This document shows positions 44,049 through 54,300 of a DNA stretch of 64,000 nt, piece after piece. The position numbers and the translations under genes were made by a program. Each line of letters begins with the position of its first letter. Positions within the stretch are counted from its first letter, which is position 1. Source of the stretch: Halichondria panicea (lineage: Eukaryota > Porifera > Demospongiae > Suberitida > Halichondriidae); assembly GCF_963675165.1 (NCBI RefSeq), contig NC_087379.1:5349442-5413441 (forward strand). The letters are read 5' to 3'. The notes under the pieces are model-generated. The model was not told the DNA's origin. It saw nothing but the letters and a program-made list of their open reading frames with translations, and did no database searches.

Positions 44049-47000
44049 CACAGTCACGTGTACCAGTCCTTCCCAAGAACTGGACTGTTGTCACTGACAC
44101 AGAAACGTGAGTGACGATTGCACAGTTGAGTCACTAACTTTATGAATGTGAGTCAACTTTAGGAAGAAGCCAGTCTACCAGAACAAGGCAGCAGGGGAAA
44201 CCCTTTCCACACCACCTGGATGTAAGTGTGTGCTTGTGCTGTATCTAGCACATGGTTCTGTGTGTTTATCTCCTGTGTATAGATCCCCTGCACCAAACCT
44301 CTGCACACCCTGATGTCACTTTCTATGGCGTGCCTCAAGAGAAGGAGTTCACCTCCAGTGGTGGCCATGCTGACTTTGATAGTGGAGTGCAAGTGACTGT
44401 TCCAGCTAATGCTGTCCCATCAGGGACCTCTGTGAGCATTAAGGTACAACCCAGTCTCGCTCCCAAGGATGTGTTTGTGATGCCTGAGGGCATTCAGTCT
44501 GCCAGTCCGTCCTACTTGATCTCTGGTGAAGGTCTAAACGGAGAGGTGACCCTGAGCATGGAGCATCATGTACGAGTGTCCACCCATCAAGAAGCTGATG
44601 ACCTCCTTTTTCTCCAAGCTGACTCGTCTCCCAAGAGATCTGGTACAAAAAATGTGTACGAGTACCAGGAGATACAAGAGGCAAGGTCAGTGTTCACTCC
44701 TGGAGGGAATACCGGGAGACTGACACTGGGCACACGACTGAAGAAGTTCTTTAAAATTGGCCAGAGGAGGAAAAAAGGTAAGTATTTGGAAATGTGAATC
44801 ACTTCCAATTCAACAAAATGCATGTACATGCAGGCAAGACCGACAGTAATCTCTACACTGTCAGAGTCTACCGGTCTCCTCCACACACAACTGGTGACAG
44901 GATGGCTCTTGTCATTGTCAGCTACTTTAACCGTCTGTTTCTTGATGTACGTACATTGCAGTTTTGTGATTGTACGTGAATAACTGTTTACCTCCATGTG
45001 CAGTTCTTGCAGAGGTTTGAGGTTGACATCATTCCCCGAGAGTATCCACACTTGTCAAGTAGCCCTGCTGATAAGACAATTAAACAACCTCTTTGCTTTG
45101 TCCAAGTTGATGCAGTACTGGAGCTAGTCTGTGATCCAGCCTGGAGGAGTGTGCCTGACCAGAGAATGGTGAGTGCTTTCAATAGTTAGAAGAAAAACCC
45201 TTATATCGTATGTGACTTTTCCACACTTTTTTGTGTCTCCTATTAATTCATTTTGCCGTGTTTGCAGATTTCCCAAGAAGAAGTGGACCTGCCAGTGATT
45301 GGTAAGTTCTCGCCAGAGGAGCTTCAGTGCTACCCACCCAGGATAGTGTGTCGGTTCTTCCCTGAGCAAGGAGCTGCCTCCTGCACCACATGCACTCTCT
45401 CACTGTATGGCTTTGACAAGCCAGTCAGTATGGACATGGCACTGCTCACTCCTCAGAGATCAGTGGACACTAAACAACTCAAGGTGTCTCACTCAACCTC
45501 TGTTAAAGTCAATATATGAATGTTAGATACACTTCACTTGTGCCATCAACCCAATGTTCTGCATCATCCTACACTTGTTAAATTTTGGCTAATGGATGTC
45601 TGTAAAATGTCCTTTACAGTATATGTTGCTTCCTTGAGACCTACGTCTGTACTGTGTGTACTGCATGTGGACATTCTCAATTCGTTATAATGCATGTACC
45701 GTATAGCAGGTTATTTTCGTACGGTAGAAGTTTTCGTATTTTTCATATTGTATACATGTACATAATAACATTATCATTCGAAATTAAAACTGAGCTACCG
45801 CGATAGGTTCAACGTCACTATCCTGAGCTGTACGAGTATTTAGAATACGAAATATTTGATTGGGCAGTTCATACGAACATTTACCCGTATGTATGTGATT
45901 GTAGGAAGCCACTGAAGTACTGAGGAGAACAGTTGGGGAGATGACCACCTCACAGCTTGGCTCTACTGTGGAGACTGTACTGTCACTAATGGAGAAAATG
46001 ACAACTGCGCTTCAGTGAGATGTCTACTATCTTAATGTAGCACTGTATTTACAATATCTCCCACCTCAGGTCATCTTCTCTGAGTGAGCTGACAGCCCAC
46101 ACTGACTCCATACGGACAGAGATAAAGGCTGTCCTTGTAGTGACCAGGAGGGTTGTCCAGGAGTGCACAGTACAGAGCATCAGTGAGAACATTGAAGCCA
46201 GTCTCTCTAAGATGGAGACTTTATCTCACCAGCTTTGTAAGGTTGCCAAGGTCAAACTCAGATACTGTCAAGAAGGTGAGAACGTGTGTTTATGATATCA
46301 AGTGTTAGCTCTCATTCTCAATGGTACAGACCAGTCAGAGGAGACAGCTGCTCTTGTTGACCTGGTGGAGAATGGAGCTAATCTGTTGAGAGCTGTGGAC
46401 TGTCTACTCAGGGACATCCACACGCTCAGTGGAGTCAGTGGTGAGTGTATTTCAAAAGGGGCAAACCAAACCCAAAGAGTGGGCGGGGAGGAAAAAACTT
46501 AATTCTGTAATGGCAGTTTTTTGCTCTTCCCAAAACTTTGCTTTATCTAGAGGTAATGACGTCCTGAAAGAATTTAAATGCACAATGCTAATAATTATAG
46601 CCCATGGTATTTTGTCGAAATCGACAGTTTTTTGGCTACTCCCAGAACTTTACCAAGACGAAGTGATACGCCTTGAATGTTTTAGTTTTGATATTGATTG
46701 TGAAGTTATGTATGACCTCCCAAAAGAAGCTTGCTTAACTGGAAAATATACATTCAGAGGCGGCACAATGCCAACCTTCAAATTTAGATATCATAATTAT
46801 TTGAATTTCTAAGAGGGAGCCACATCCAAGGGGGGGGAGCAAAAGTCTAACTTCCTCCTGGCTGTATTATAATTATGTTCCATAATCCTTTCCACTTCCT
46901 CCTATTGTGTACTACCAGCCATATACAGTGTATTGTACATGTATTGAGTCTATTTGTTCACATTACATGTACTTAGTGCTGATCACATGATCTCCAGCCA

Positions 47001-48197
47001 ATCAGCTTATCTGAAAGTAGTCAGGTGACCATGGATTAAATAACTTAATTCACACTTAAGTGTGCTTTAAGTTGGTTTGTTAATGCACACTTTTATCAAA
47101 CAATCATAATACAAGCAGATTGAATCTGAATGTCATCATAATAATACAAGCAGATTGAATGTGTACATACAAGCAAAGCTGAAAAGTATTAGAAAGTTGA
47201 ATGTTATTGTTTCGACTTGTTTCATGTGTAGTAAGTGTACCGAATTGCTGACTTGACCATAGCATCGCTTTTTCGTCTGGAGAAATAGGCTCAGCTTGCT
47301 TCGAAGATGTACATACCTGTACCTAAGCCAGATCCATATAATCGTTTCATCAAAGCTTCGAATATCATAGCTTTCCAAAAGAGCAAACCAGATACTCATT
47401 GCCATATAGTTTGCGCACAAAGTTTCCCATCCAGTAAGCCAGATCAGCTGGAGGCATATCCAGTAGTGGGATCGGGACTGTTGGTCAGCAAGAGAAATAA
47501 GTCGAGAACATGCCCAGTCAGTCCAGATAGCTTTAGATCGTATCTCCTTCTTCTTTGCATCAGTTACTGGATCTACAAACCTACTAAAACTTACTATTAC
47601 GTCTAGCTAGCTAGCTAGCCACCAGCAACTGATTTAAAATGTAGCTAGATCTAGCTGCCACGAGGCTAGAGCTCACGTGACAGCACTAAATCCTTTAGAA
47701 CACACCTAGCCAAGTCACGTGTTTTAATGCTGGTGCACTCGGATGGCCTCTCGGTTACGTAATGCACTCGGCTGCGCCTCGAGCACCATCCTCGGCACGC
47801 AGATTAAAACACTTAATCTTGGCTAGGTGTGTTCTAAATAATACTTAGTCTCCAGTGTGTGGGCGTATCATGCTCTAACCATTTCCTCTCTCCTGCAGGT
47901 AACGCTGGCTACAGTGTGCTTATGAGCTGCAGTGAGAAGATAGTCCAGTCACTCTCTGAGGACCCGAAGGCCTTGGCCCTCCACTTCCTGTCAGCTGGGC
48001 TCATCACTGTGTCCATTCTTGAGAAAACCAACGAGTATGTGAATGAGACCAAGAGAGAGAAGGCCACCAGACTGTACACTGCCCTGCTGCGTGTGGTCAA
48101 ACACCACCCCCACAAGTACCACGAGTTTGTCTCCACTCTCAGACTCAACCCACTACACACTGACTTGGTCACACAATTAGATAGCAAGTACATGTAG
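34719..48197 (+). CDS. ANK-ZU5-UPA-CARD protein, 16 exons
   Basis: Predicted cytoplasmic adaptor or sensor. Exons: 34719-34808, 35235-35333, 40611-40709, 41126-41224, 42371-42469, 42704-42793, 44054-44106, 44163-44221, 44283-44777, 44834-44946, 45004-45168, 45268-45483, 45905-46014, 46070-46275, 46309-46440, 47899-48197. The joined length is 2424 nt, 807 aa, with every phase consistent. Exons 1-6 encode ankyrin repeats (about 1-192), mostly one 33-residue repeat per 99 nt exon (TPLLLAASGGHTDCVTELLS type). Exon 9 holds the ZU5 domain (TSSGGHADFDSGVQVTVPAN, about 235-390). Exons 10-12 look like a UPA domain. Exons 13-15 are helical. The last exon is CARD-like (EKIVQSLSEDPKALALHFLS ... KREKATRLYTALL). 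ANK-ZU5-UPA plus a death-fold resembles ankyrin, UNC5 and PIDD-type layouts. The exon 7 acceptor is preceded by a CA microsatellite. Introns 2, 4, 6 and 15 are loaded with mobile elements. Confidence 0.87.
35481..35634. mobile_element. Foldback element in intron 2 of the first ANK-ZU5 gene
   Basis: cacatgggatatattggctc followed by agta pairs exactly with tactgagccaatatatccca followed by tgtg; a weaker pairing extends each arm to about 50 bp. The loop is GC-rich (cccgagggccgcaggcctcg). Confidence 0.75.
35892..36859. mobile_element. 956 bp foldback element with arms made of ATCGATTTTT motifs
   Basis: The element spans 35898-36853 with gatatt on both sides (35892-35897 and 36854-36859). Arms of about 250 bp are reverse complements: tatggaacgccgtttgc.acaaaattcaggcagaatgtga, then ggcgtgtgcatcc, then many copies of taatcgatttttga. 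The 450 bp centre has no coding region seen. Confidence 0.88.
37067..38601 (-). pseudogene. Tyrosine-recombinase (Crypton/DUF3504-like) gene, broken
   Basis: Read on the minus strand it starts with an acidic leader (38601-38365, ending in an in-frame stop), then KLSSSSASTSKQVRAFAL and an N-terminal SAM-like/core-binding region (YCFKLWNDWCEYRLK ... SEFPPDTLHHIVSG), a frame change near 38045 leading to IQRYMRWNGNPGIDLFKD, an in-frame TGA near 37697, the conserved GGLKGKKLKPKVV and NPERCFVRLFQLYQ, another frame change near 37565, and the catalytic part NHSLRATASTRLYNAGVDEQ followed by TGHRSLEGVRSYKR with the His-x-x-Arg, His and Tyr of tyrosine recombinases. At least four lesions make it a fossil. 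It lies in reverse orientation within intron 2 of the ANK-ZU5-CARD gene. Confidence 0.82.
38610..38744. mobile_element. Foldback element, GTTAGAyACTGTTT family, copy 2
   Basis: gttagatactgttt plus atctatgggaattataagcc pairs with ggcttataattcccatagat plus aaacagtatctaac. The loop has gtagtaccctcgctttgctcg, as in copy 1 at 13553-13692. Confidence 0.85.
38889..38940. mobile_element. Solo CAGAGGAGG-type terminus (copy C)
   Basis: cagaggaggttggccacgcg and the following tcatcatt match the outer end of copy A. No partner end was found nearby, so it looks truncated. Another isolated end (agtatacctcctctg) is at 13797-13811. Confidence 0.6.
39329..39865 (-). repeat. 590 bp dispersed repeat, reverse-orientation copy in ANK-ZU5-CARD intron 2
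   Basis: It reads from attatgcctcggtgcgcatg through a GT tract, tttctataggcttctagtca, cactagaacgctagctatt and ggcatcgatcgtttttaaca to cagcacctgcggtgctttca. Same order as the reverse of 24612-25193. Confidence 0.9.
41289..41370. repeat. Short CAGTGGAACCTCC-type (pogo/Tigger-like) element
   Basis: cagtggaacctccataaaac plus ggacacc at the left and ccttgggaggtttc at the right resemble tiny members of mariner/pogo-type families. The right end is imperfect. Confidence 0.4.
41547..42029. mobile_element. Foldback element AATGAATAACATCAAGAGTGC in ANK-ZU5-CARD intron 4
   Basis: Arms of about 75-90 bp pair (caagagtgcataagaagaga, tactgatac, cacaaacactgtgcataaag with their complements at 41945-42017). 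The left arm has a 19 bp insertion (ctatcactataattattac) relative to the right arm. Confidence 0.8.
42879..43740 (+). repeat. Dispersed element, long plus copy in ANK-ZU5-CARD intron 6
   Basis: It begins with a hairpin (gtagaatatgcgtctacgta paired with its complement ending gacgcatattctac), then an A-rich tract, an ORF-like stretch (LNLCELDELESCERHQLTEK, about 43116-43290), and a 3' minisatellite of cttcctgtagaatatgcgtc-type units (43595-43690). The reverse copy at 53379-54036 lacks about 230 bp of the middle. Confidence 0.85.
43971..44053. repeat. CA microsatellite leading into the exon 7 acceptor
   Basis: A CA tract of about 75 bp ends in cacagtcacag at 44053; the homologous site in the second gene (about 60577-60601) is also a CA tract ending in cattcag. 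Confidence 0.92.
47190..47600 (-). pseudogene. Second tyrosine-recombinase (Crypton-like) fossil, N-terminal part
   Basis: Read on the minus strand, KKKEIRSKAIWTDWACSRL, then in another frame PPADLAYWMGNFVRKLYGNE, corresponds to the core-binding region that precedes the catalytic domain in Crypton/DUF3504 proteins. Stops and frame changes are frequent, and no catalytic part was found. It sits in intron 15 of the ANK-ZU5-CARD gene. Confidence 0.55.
47694..47838. mobile_element. Foldback element TTTAGAACACACCTAGCCAAG
   Basis: tttagaacacacctagccaa plus g.cacgtgttttaa pairs with ttaaaacacttaatcttggc plus taggtgtgttctaaa. It lies about 60 bp upstream of the CARD exon. Confidence 0.85.
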
Positions 48198-48366
48198 TTT
48201 TTCTACACGTAACGTACATGCAAAATTATAATTGTGCATACCATCATTCTTTTTTTGTACTTAAGATTGAACAAAAAATTCTTATCTCATAACATTTTGC
48301 ATGCATGCTGGATGTCATTAAGGAGGGGTCCAAATCAAAGGGGTGTGGCTAGTATCAAACTTGAAA

Positions 48367-51300
48367 ATGGACATACACAAGGCTGCCAGGGCTGGTGACT
48401 TGACTGCTTTACAAGATGGCATCAAAGGGGGAGATGATATCAACAGTGTGGATGAAGTAAGCTAGTTTGTGGGTATGTAGAGCTGAAGCTGTGAAAGTCT
48501 GTTTTTGCTAATTAAAGTAATAATATTATTTATACCAATTTACGATGTCGCTTGACTTGATTCCATGCATTATTCTTGTCCCCAAATATTGTGTGTCTAC
48601 CTCTCCAAGACCATACTGCCGTACGTATTTCAGGTGACATAAAACCACTTCTTGGTTGATGCGTGTATTCTGATGTAGACATGGAATATTTGGTGGGACT
48701 ATATTAATTTTTGTTCGTGTGTGGATTTTAATCGGCTGTCACTCAATTACGAGCTAGCTAGCTTGCTGAATGGTTTCGGTTACATGCGTGGGTGGATGAT
48801 GTCAGATGCACTCTCTATTATGTCAATCATGTGTCTTTACTATTATTATTTATGTTCTATCATACAGATGTGTTGTCAAAAGTTACTGTATGCTCTCACT
48901 TTTGTAGGGTAGGTGTACTCCACTCTATGTGGCAGCCAGGGAAGGTCACACTAACAGTGTTAGAGAGCTGCTCTCTTCAGGAGCCATGGTGGACCTGGCT
49001 AACAAGGTGAGTTCTGATACTAAACTGATGTGTCTATAGGCAGCATGTTCGTGACCATCACATCATTAGGAATTATAACTCACCCGAATTTACGTCCCCC
49101 CTAGCCAGAGCAGGAAATGTATTGCAGAGGTATTTTCTATCTCAATAATACGGCCCCTAACCCCATCTAATTATGGCAGGTTCAATAATAGCTCCTGTTA
49201 TAGTTTTTATATACTGTCTAAATAAGGCGCCGCTTTTTACTTGTCAAAACACGCGGGAAATTTGAGGGAGCAAAACGGATGGTTTTTAGCAAGTCTATGC
49301 CTATATATAGAGTTTATATAGAGTTAGTATTTTCTTCGAAGATGTATGTGTTTTGTAGTACACTTTTGTCATAATTTTACTTGTGTCTTGCACTGCACTG
49401 AATGTCTGAGAATGTTTTTTGTACGTCAGCACTAAAGTAGAGCGTCTTTTTGTAATAATACAATAGCGCATCACGGATAGTTGCATTTTATGGTTTGTCA
49501 CAAGTTACTTATGCTCTCATTCTTGTAGGATCGATGGACTCCACTTTATGTGGCAGCCAGGGAAGGTCACACTGACTGTGTTAGGGAGTTGCTCTCCTCG
49601 GGAGCCGTGGTGGATCTGGCTGACAAGGTGAGTATCTGATACTAGGGTCATTCCATATCAATTCAACGAAATTTAAAACGTGACGTCTTCAGAATTGCAC
49701 GAAACTTGGTATATGTATCTCAGAAAAATTTTGGGTTTGTAAACAATAATGGCTTCTGAGATTGAAAAAATGCACCCACTTTTAGAAACTGGCTGCTGTT
49801 AGTTAAACTGTAACTTTCTAACCATTAACATTCAAAACTAAAAATGTATATCATCTTGTTGCCTAAGAAATTCCGCATCATTTGGTATAGTTAATTGCAT
49901 GTACACGTACAATTATGGACATCACCGGGATTTTATGTTTTGGTATGTAACAATGTTAATTGTACACTAAAGCTAGTGCTTATAAATTTGTTAAATGGAG
50001 GCTGCAAAAACTAAAAATGAAGTTGTACAGTTTATAATAATTATAACAATAATTATGTAGCACATCGCAGATATCCCTTTATTTATGGTCTATAGCACAC
50101 AGATGTGTTATCAAAAGTTTTTGTATGCTCTCACTTTGTAGCGTGGGTGGACTCCACTCATGAAGGCAGCCAGGGGAGGTCGCACTGACTGTGTTAGGGA
50201 GCTGCTCTCCTCAGGAGCCGTGGTGGACCTGGCTGACAAGGTGAGTTATCTGATACTGATGTATCTATATAGGCAACATACTGGAATTATTATTCATTTA
50301 AGAATTTGTTGCATATACATACAATTATGCATGGACATGGCCGTCATTTCCACCTATAATTATGTGTGGACAAGAATTCCATTATGAAAATTAATTGGGT
50401 GGGACTATTATAATGTTTATGTGTGCATTTTAATTTGCCGTCGCTCAACGACATGTAACGAGCTAGCTTGCTGAAAGGTTAGGTTAGGTTTAGATCGAGT
50501 TAGTGTTATGTATACTTTCGTATGTGGGTGGATGAGGTCAGATATAATGCCAATCCCGTTCCTTTATTTTTATTAACGGTCTATCTGTGTTAGCAAAAGT
50601 TACTGTATGCTCTCCCTCTTGTAGAATGGGTGTACTCCACTCTATTGGGCAGCCAGTGGAGGTCACACTGACTGTGTTAGACAGCTGCTCTCCTCAGGAG
50701 CCGTGGTAGACCTGGCTAACATGGTGAGTATCTGATACTAAACTGATGTGCCTATTATATATCAAAACTAAAAAACATTTGCAATGTGAACGTTGCTAGG
50801 ATTGCCAGGAAAAGGAAAGCGCGAAAAAGCGAAGAAACAAGAAATTCGGCAAGTGCATAACTCCAATCCGTTACAACTTCATTCACATGTACTGTTTTAA
50901 GCAATATTTTTTTGTTTGTTTTTGTGCTTTTCCTGGCAAATCCTTTAGTAATTTTTATGAATCTTTTGCAAGGTATATATGTAATGTGTTTGTGATGTTT
51001 TCCCTTACAGTGTTGAGCAAACATGCAAGTGTTGGATGTGTGGGTGGATGATTGTGAATTCTTATTTCTTATTCTCGGTTTATTTTTACCTAACTTGTGT
51101 TTTGATTCTAAAATTGTTATCAACAGTAGGCCACTCGACTGTACATGTTCATGACATTGTAACGGATTGGAGTTATGCACTCGCTGAATTTCTTGTTTCC
51201 TCGCTTTTTCGCGCTTTTCTTTTCCTGGCAATCCTAGCAACGTTCACATTGCAAATGTTTTTTAGTTTTGATTCCCTTTCTTTTTCATTACAGTAGTACA

Positions 51301-54300
51301 TTAATGATAAGATAAATGTGACGTTGATTAATTTTAGCCTCGTTCCCAGGCCTTACTTTTTCTTGCTGTTGTCACTGTTCATCCATAAACATAAGAAAGA
51401 CATAGTGAGGCAGCAAAGAAAGAAATGGGCGTACAGTTAAGAAAAAGTAAGGCCTGGTTTGGGAAATCGCGTGATCCACAAGGATTTTTATGAACGTGGG
51501 CGATATGTAGCCCACAATCGTGACGTAAGGTATTCTCCCACGCATTCAGAGTAAGACTGTACTGCACTGTACTGCACTGTACTGAGACAACCACCAAGCT
51601 GTGCTGCAAGTCAGATCAGAGAACCAGCGTGGCCAGCTCTGGTGGCAGTAGCTACCTGCTATATGATAATGATGACTAAGCTATTCTACTAGAAAGACAC
51701 AAGAAAAGGTAATAGTGATAGAATCTAAACACACAATCTAGACTAGTAGATCATCTAGCTAAGCCTAAGGTATAGCTAGCTTAGTGCTTGCAAACTTCCA
51801 GTTCCAAGTCCATGTCCAGCTTGCTGCAGGCAAAGTTTTATTAGTCGTAGACCTCTGCGTGGGCAGTCCAACATCTCTAGCTCAGTATGCCCACGCTCAT
51901 TTTCACCCTTCTACCACCCTTCTACCCTCACGCGACTTCCCGATACAGGCTCTCCTTTTTCCTAACTCTACGTCTATTTCTTTCTTTATTCCTCCAATTA
52001 ATACCGTATTTTATCTCATTGAACGAATAATACAGTATTTTATCTTATTGAACCATTGTGATAAAGAACAGAAAAAGGAGAGCCTGTGTAGAGGCTAGAT
52101 TAATTTGTCATCGTCCTGTAATCAGTCTTAATAAAGTTGAAGATAATATAATTATAAAAGTGGTCGTTGGACAGAAGTAATAAATCGAAAGTGCAATACC
52201 TAAGAGGAACAAGAGGAACATCAAGAAGCAAGAGAAGTTCAAAAAGTACTGGAATAAACATTATTATAATATTTATGCCTGGGTGCGCATGCGCAAGCGA
52301 GGTATACGGTATAGTGTGTTTGTGTGTCTGTCTGCGTGTGTGTGTGTGTGTGTGTAGACTGTTTCAGCTGCTCAAGGATCATTGAAGTGCAAGTAAGAGT
52401 TTCTATAGGCTTCTAGTCATGTTTTCTTGGCTTGGTATTTGTGGATTTGCAAAATAAAGCTTCGTTCTCGAGTTATGCCTAGTTTTGTACTTGGAATGCC
52501 ATTGCAGCCTTTTCAGAAGAGTCCGTAGCAAAACTTGTTCACCGAGTGTTGATACTCTACTTAGTAGTTAACTCTGCACTAGAACGCTAGCTATTGGTAG
52601 CTGCAAGAGTGAGAAGAGAGCTGCAAGGCTCTGCTGACTTGCAGCCAGACTTGAACCTTTGGCATCGATCGTTATTAACAACGATCATCGTCGATCATTA
52701 CCCACTCTTTGAGTTTTCCTGGATTCTGCATGCAGCAAAATTAAAAATGTTCATCATGATAATTAATCAATGTGTGTATAAAAGCTAGCTATTAGTAGCT
52801 TTATGTTATGTAACTTTGGCACCTCCACCGAGGCATCAGCACCCGCGGTGCTTTCATTTATTCATTTATCGATGTGGATAATAATTATGGCAGCCATGTT
52901 TATACTGTACTATACTGTAGATATGTGGTAGTCAGTGCATACGTCTATAGCATAAATAGCATACCTGAAGTGAGAGAATGGAGAGCTGAGCTGAAGAAAG
53001 TGTTTATTGATGTCACAGCCACGCCCACCTCATAAGTTGCCATGTGCGTTGCTGTGGCAGTCATTTAAAGATGCGGAATTGCGTAGGTAAGAAAAGTGGA
53101 GCCTGAGAGGTCATCTGCCTCTTGGAAGCGAACGCAATTCTGAGAAAAACGCCCACGGTCCGGGTTCTAGTCGACTAGAGGCTGTATCTAGAATCTTCTG
53201 AACATGTCTGTACAAGGAGGAAATGCTTTCCAAGAATGTTACTTACTTACTTACTTACTTAGTCAGTCAGACGAAACACGGTGAAATATGAAAATAGTGC
53301 AATTTTTCAAATATCAATATTAATGCATGTGAATATTCATTGACTATAATATCACACATTACACAGATAAAAGCTTTTGACTACATTACATCATCTATAA
53401 TTGATCTGATTGGCTAAAAACATTAGATTACATGGAAGCATAATCTACAAGAAGGTACTTATTCTACAGGAAGTGGTACAGGAAATGGGTGCCTATTCTA
53501 CAGGAAGTGGACACATTCTACAGGAAATGGGCGCATATTCTACAGGAAGTGACAAATAATTTGCAGGAAGTTCTCAAAAGTTGGAATGAAATTTTTAGTG
53601 AAAGTGACAAGAAGATGACAAAAACATTATAAAAAACACAGAATGCAATAGTTTGTTCAGTCACTATCCATTCTTTCCATGTCCACTGTTGCTTTGTATT
53701 GCTTTTTCAAGCGTTTCACAAGCTCTACTAAGTTTTACTGTAGTTTTTTGTTGTTTTGAAGCCGTCTTCTTGTCTTTTTCTGTCAACTGGTGTCTCTCAC
53801 AGCTTTCCAGCTCCGTCCAGCTCGCACAAATTCAATTTCTGTTGCTACACACCAAACCTGGTTTTTATAACCGCGCATGCGCATTGAAGTCCAAGTTAGA
53901 TAGACCACACCCACTCGTAGAATATGCGTCTTAGTAACCACCTTGGTTACGGTTAGATTCCCTCGGCTTTGCGCCTCGGGCTAACCGCACCGCGGAGGTT
54001 ACATAGACGCATATTCTACTCTTAGGTGTAGTCTATATTCTATACATCTATCCAGTTAGTTTCTTGATGTGGCCTTTCCCTGCAGAAATAGAGCAGTCTA
54101 AACACGAGTCAAAATTTGTGCAATAATTGAAAACACACACTACTGCACTGTCAATCCTATGTACAACCTACTGGTTGTACTAATGTTCGTGACATTAATT
54201 TTAAGGAATTGTTTGCATGTATGTATAGTCGACATTTTATCTTGCTGAGCTGCATACATTTTCTATGTGTTGTACACTAAATGAATATACATGTATTAAA

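Noticed and set aside
46429..46812. ORF reading on from exon 15 of the ANK-ZU5-CARD gene
   Set aside because: It starts beyond a good donor (GTGAGT at 46441), and the matching intron in the second gene does not keep the frame.
47307..47606. 99 aa plus-strand ORF in intron 15
   Set aside because: The opposite strand shows tyrosine-recombinase-like sequence, so this is a shadow.
50755..51296. Conserved membrane peptide on both strands
   Set aside because: The same peptide appears twice only because the two foldback arms are complementary.
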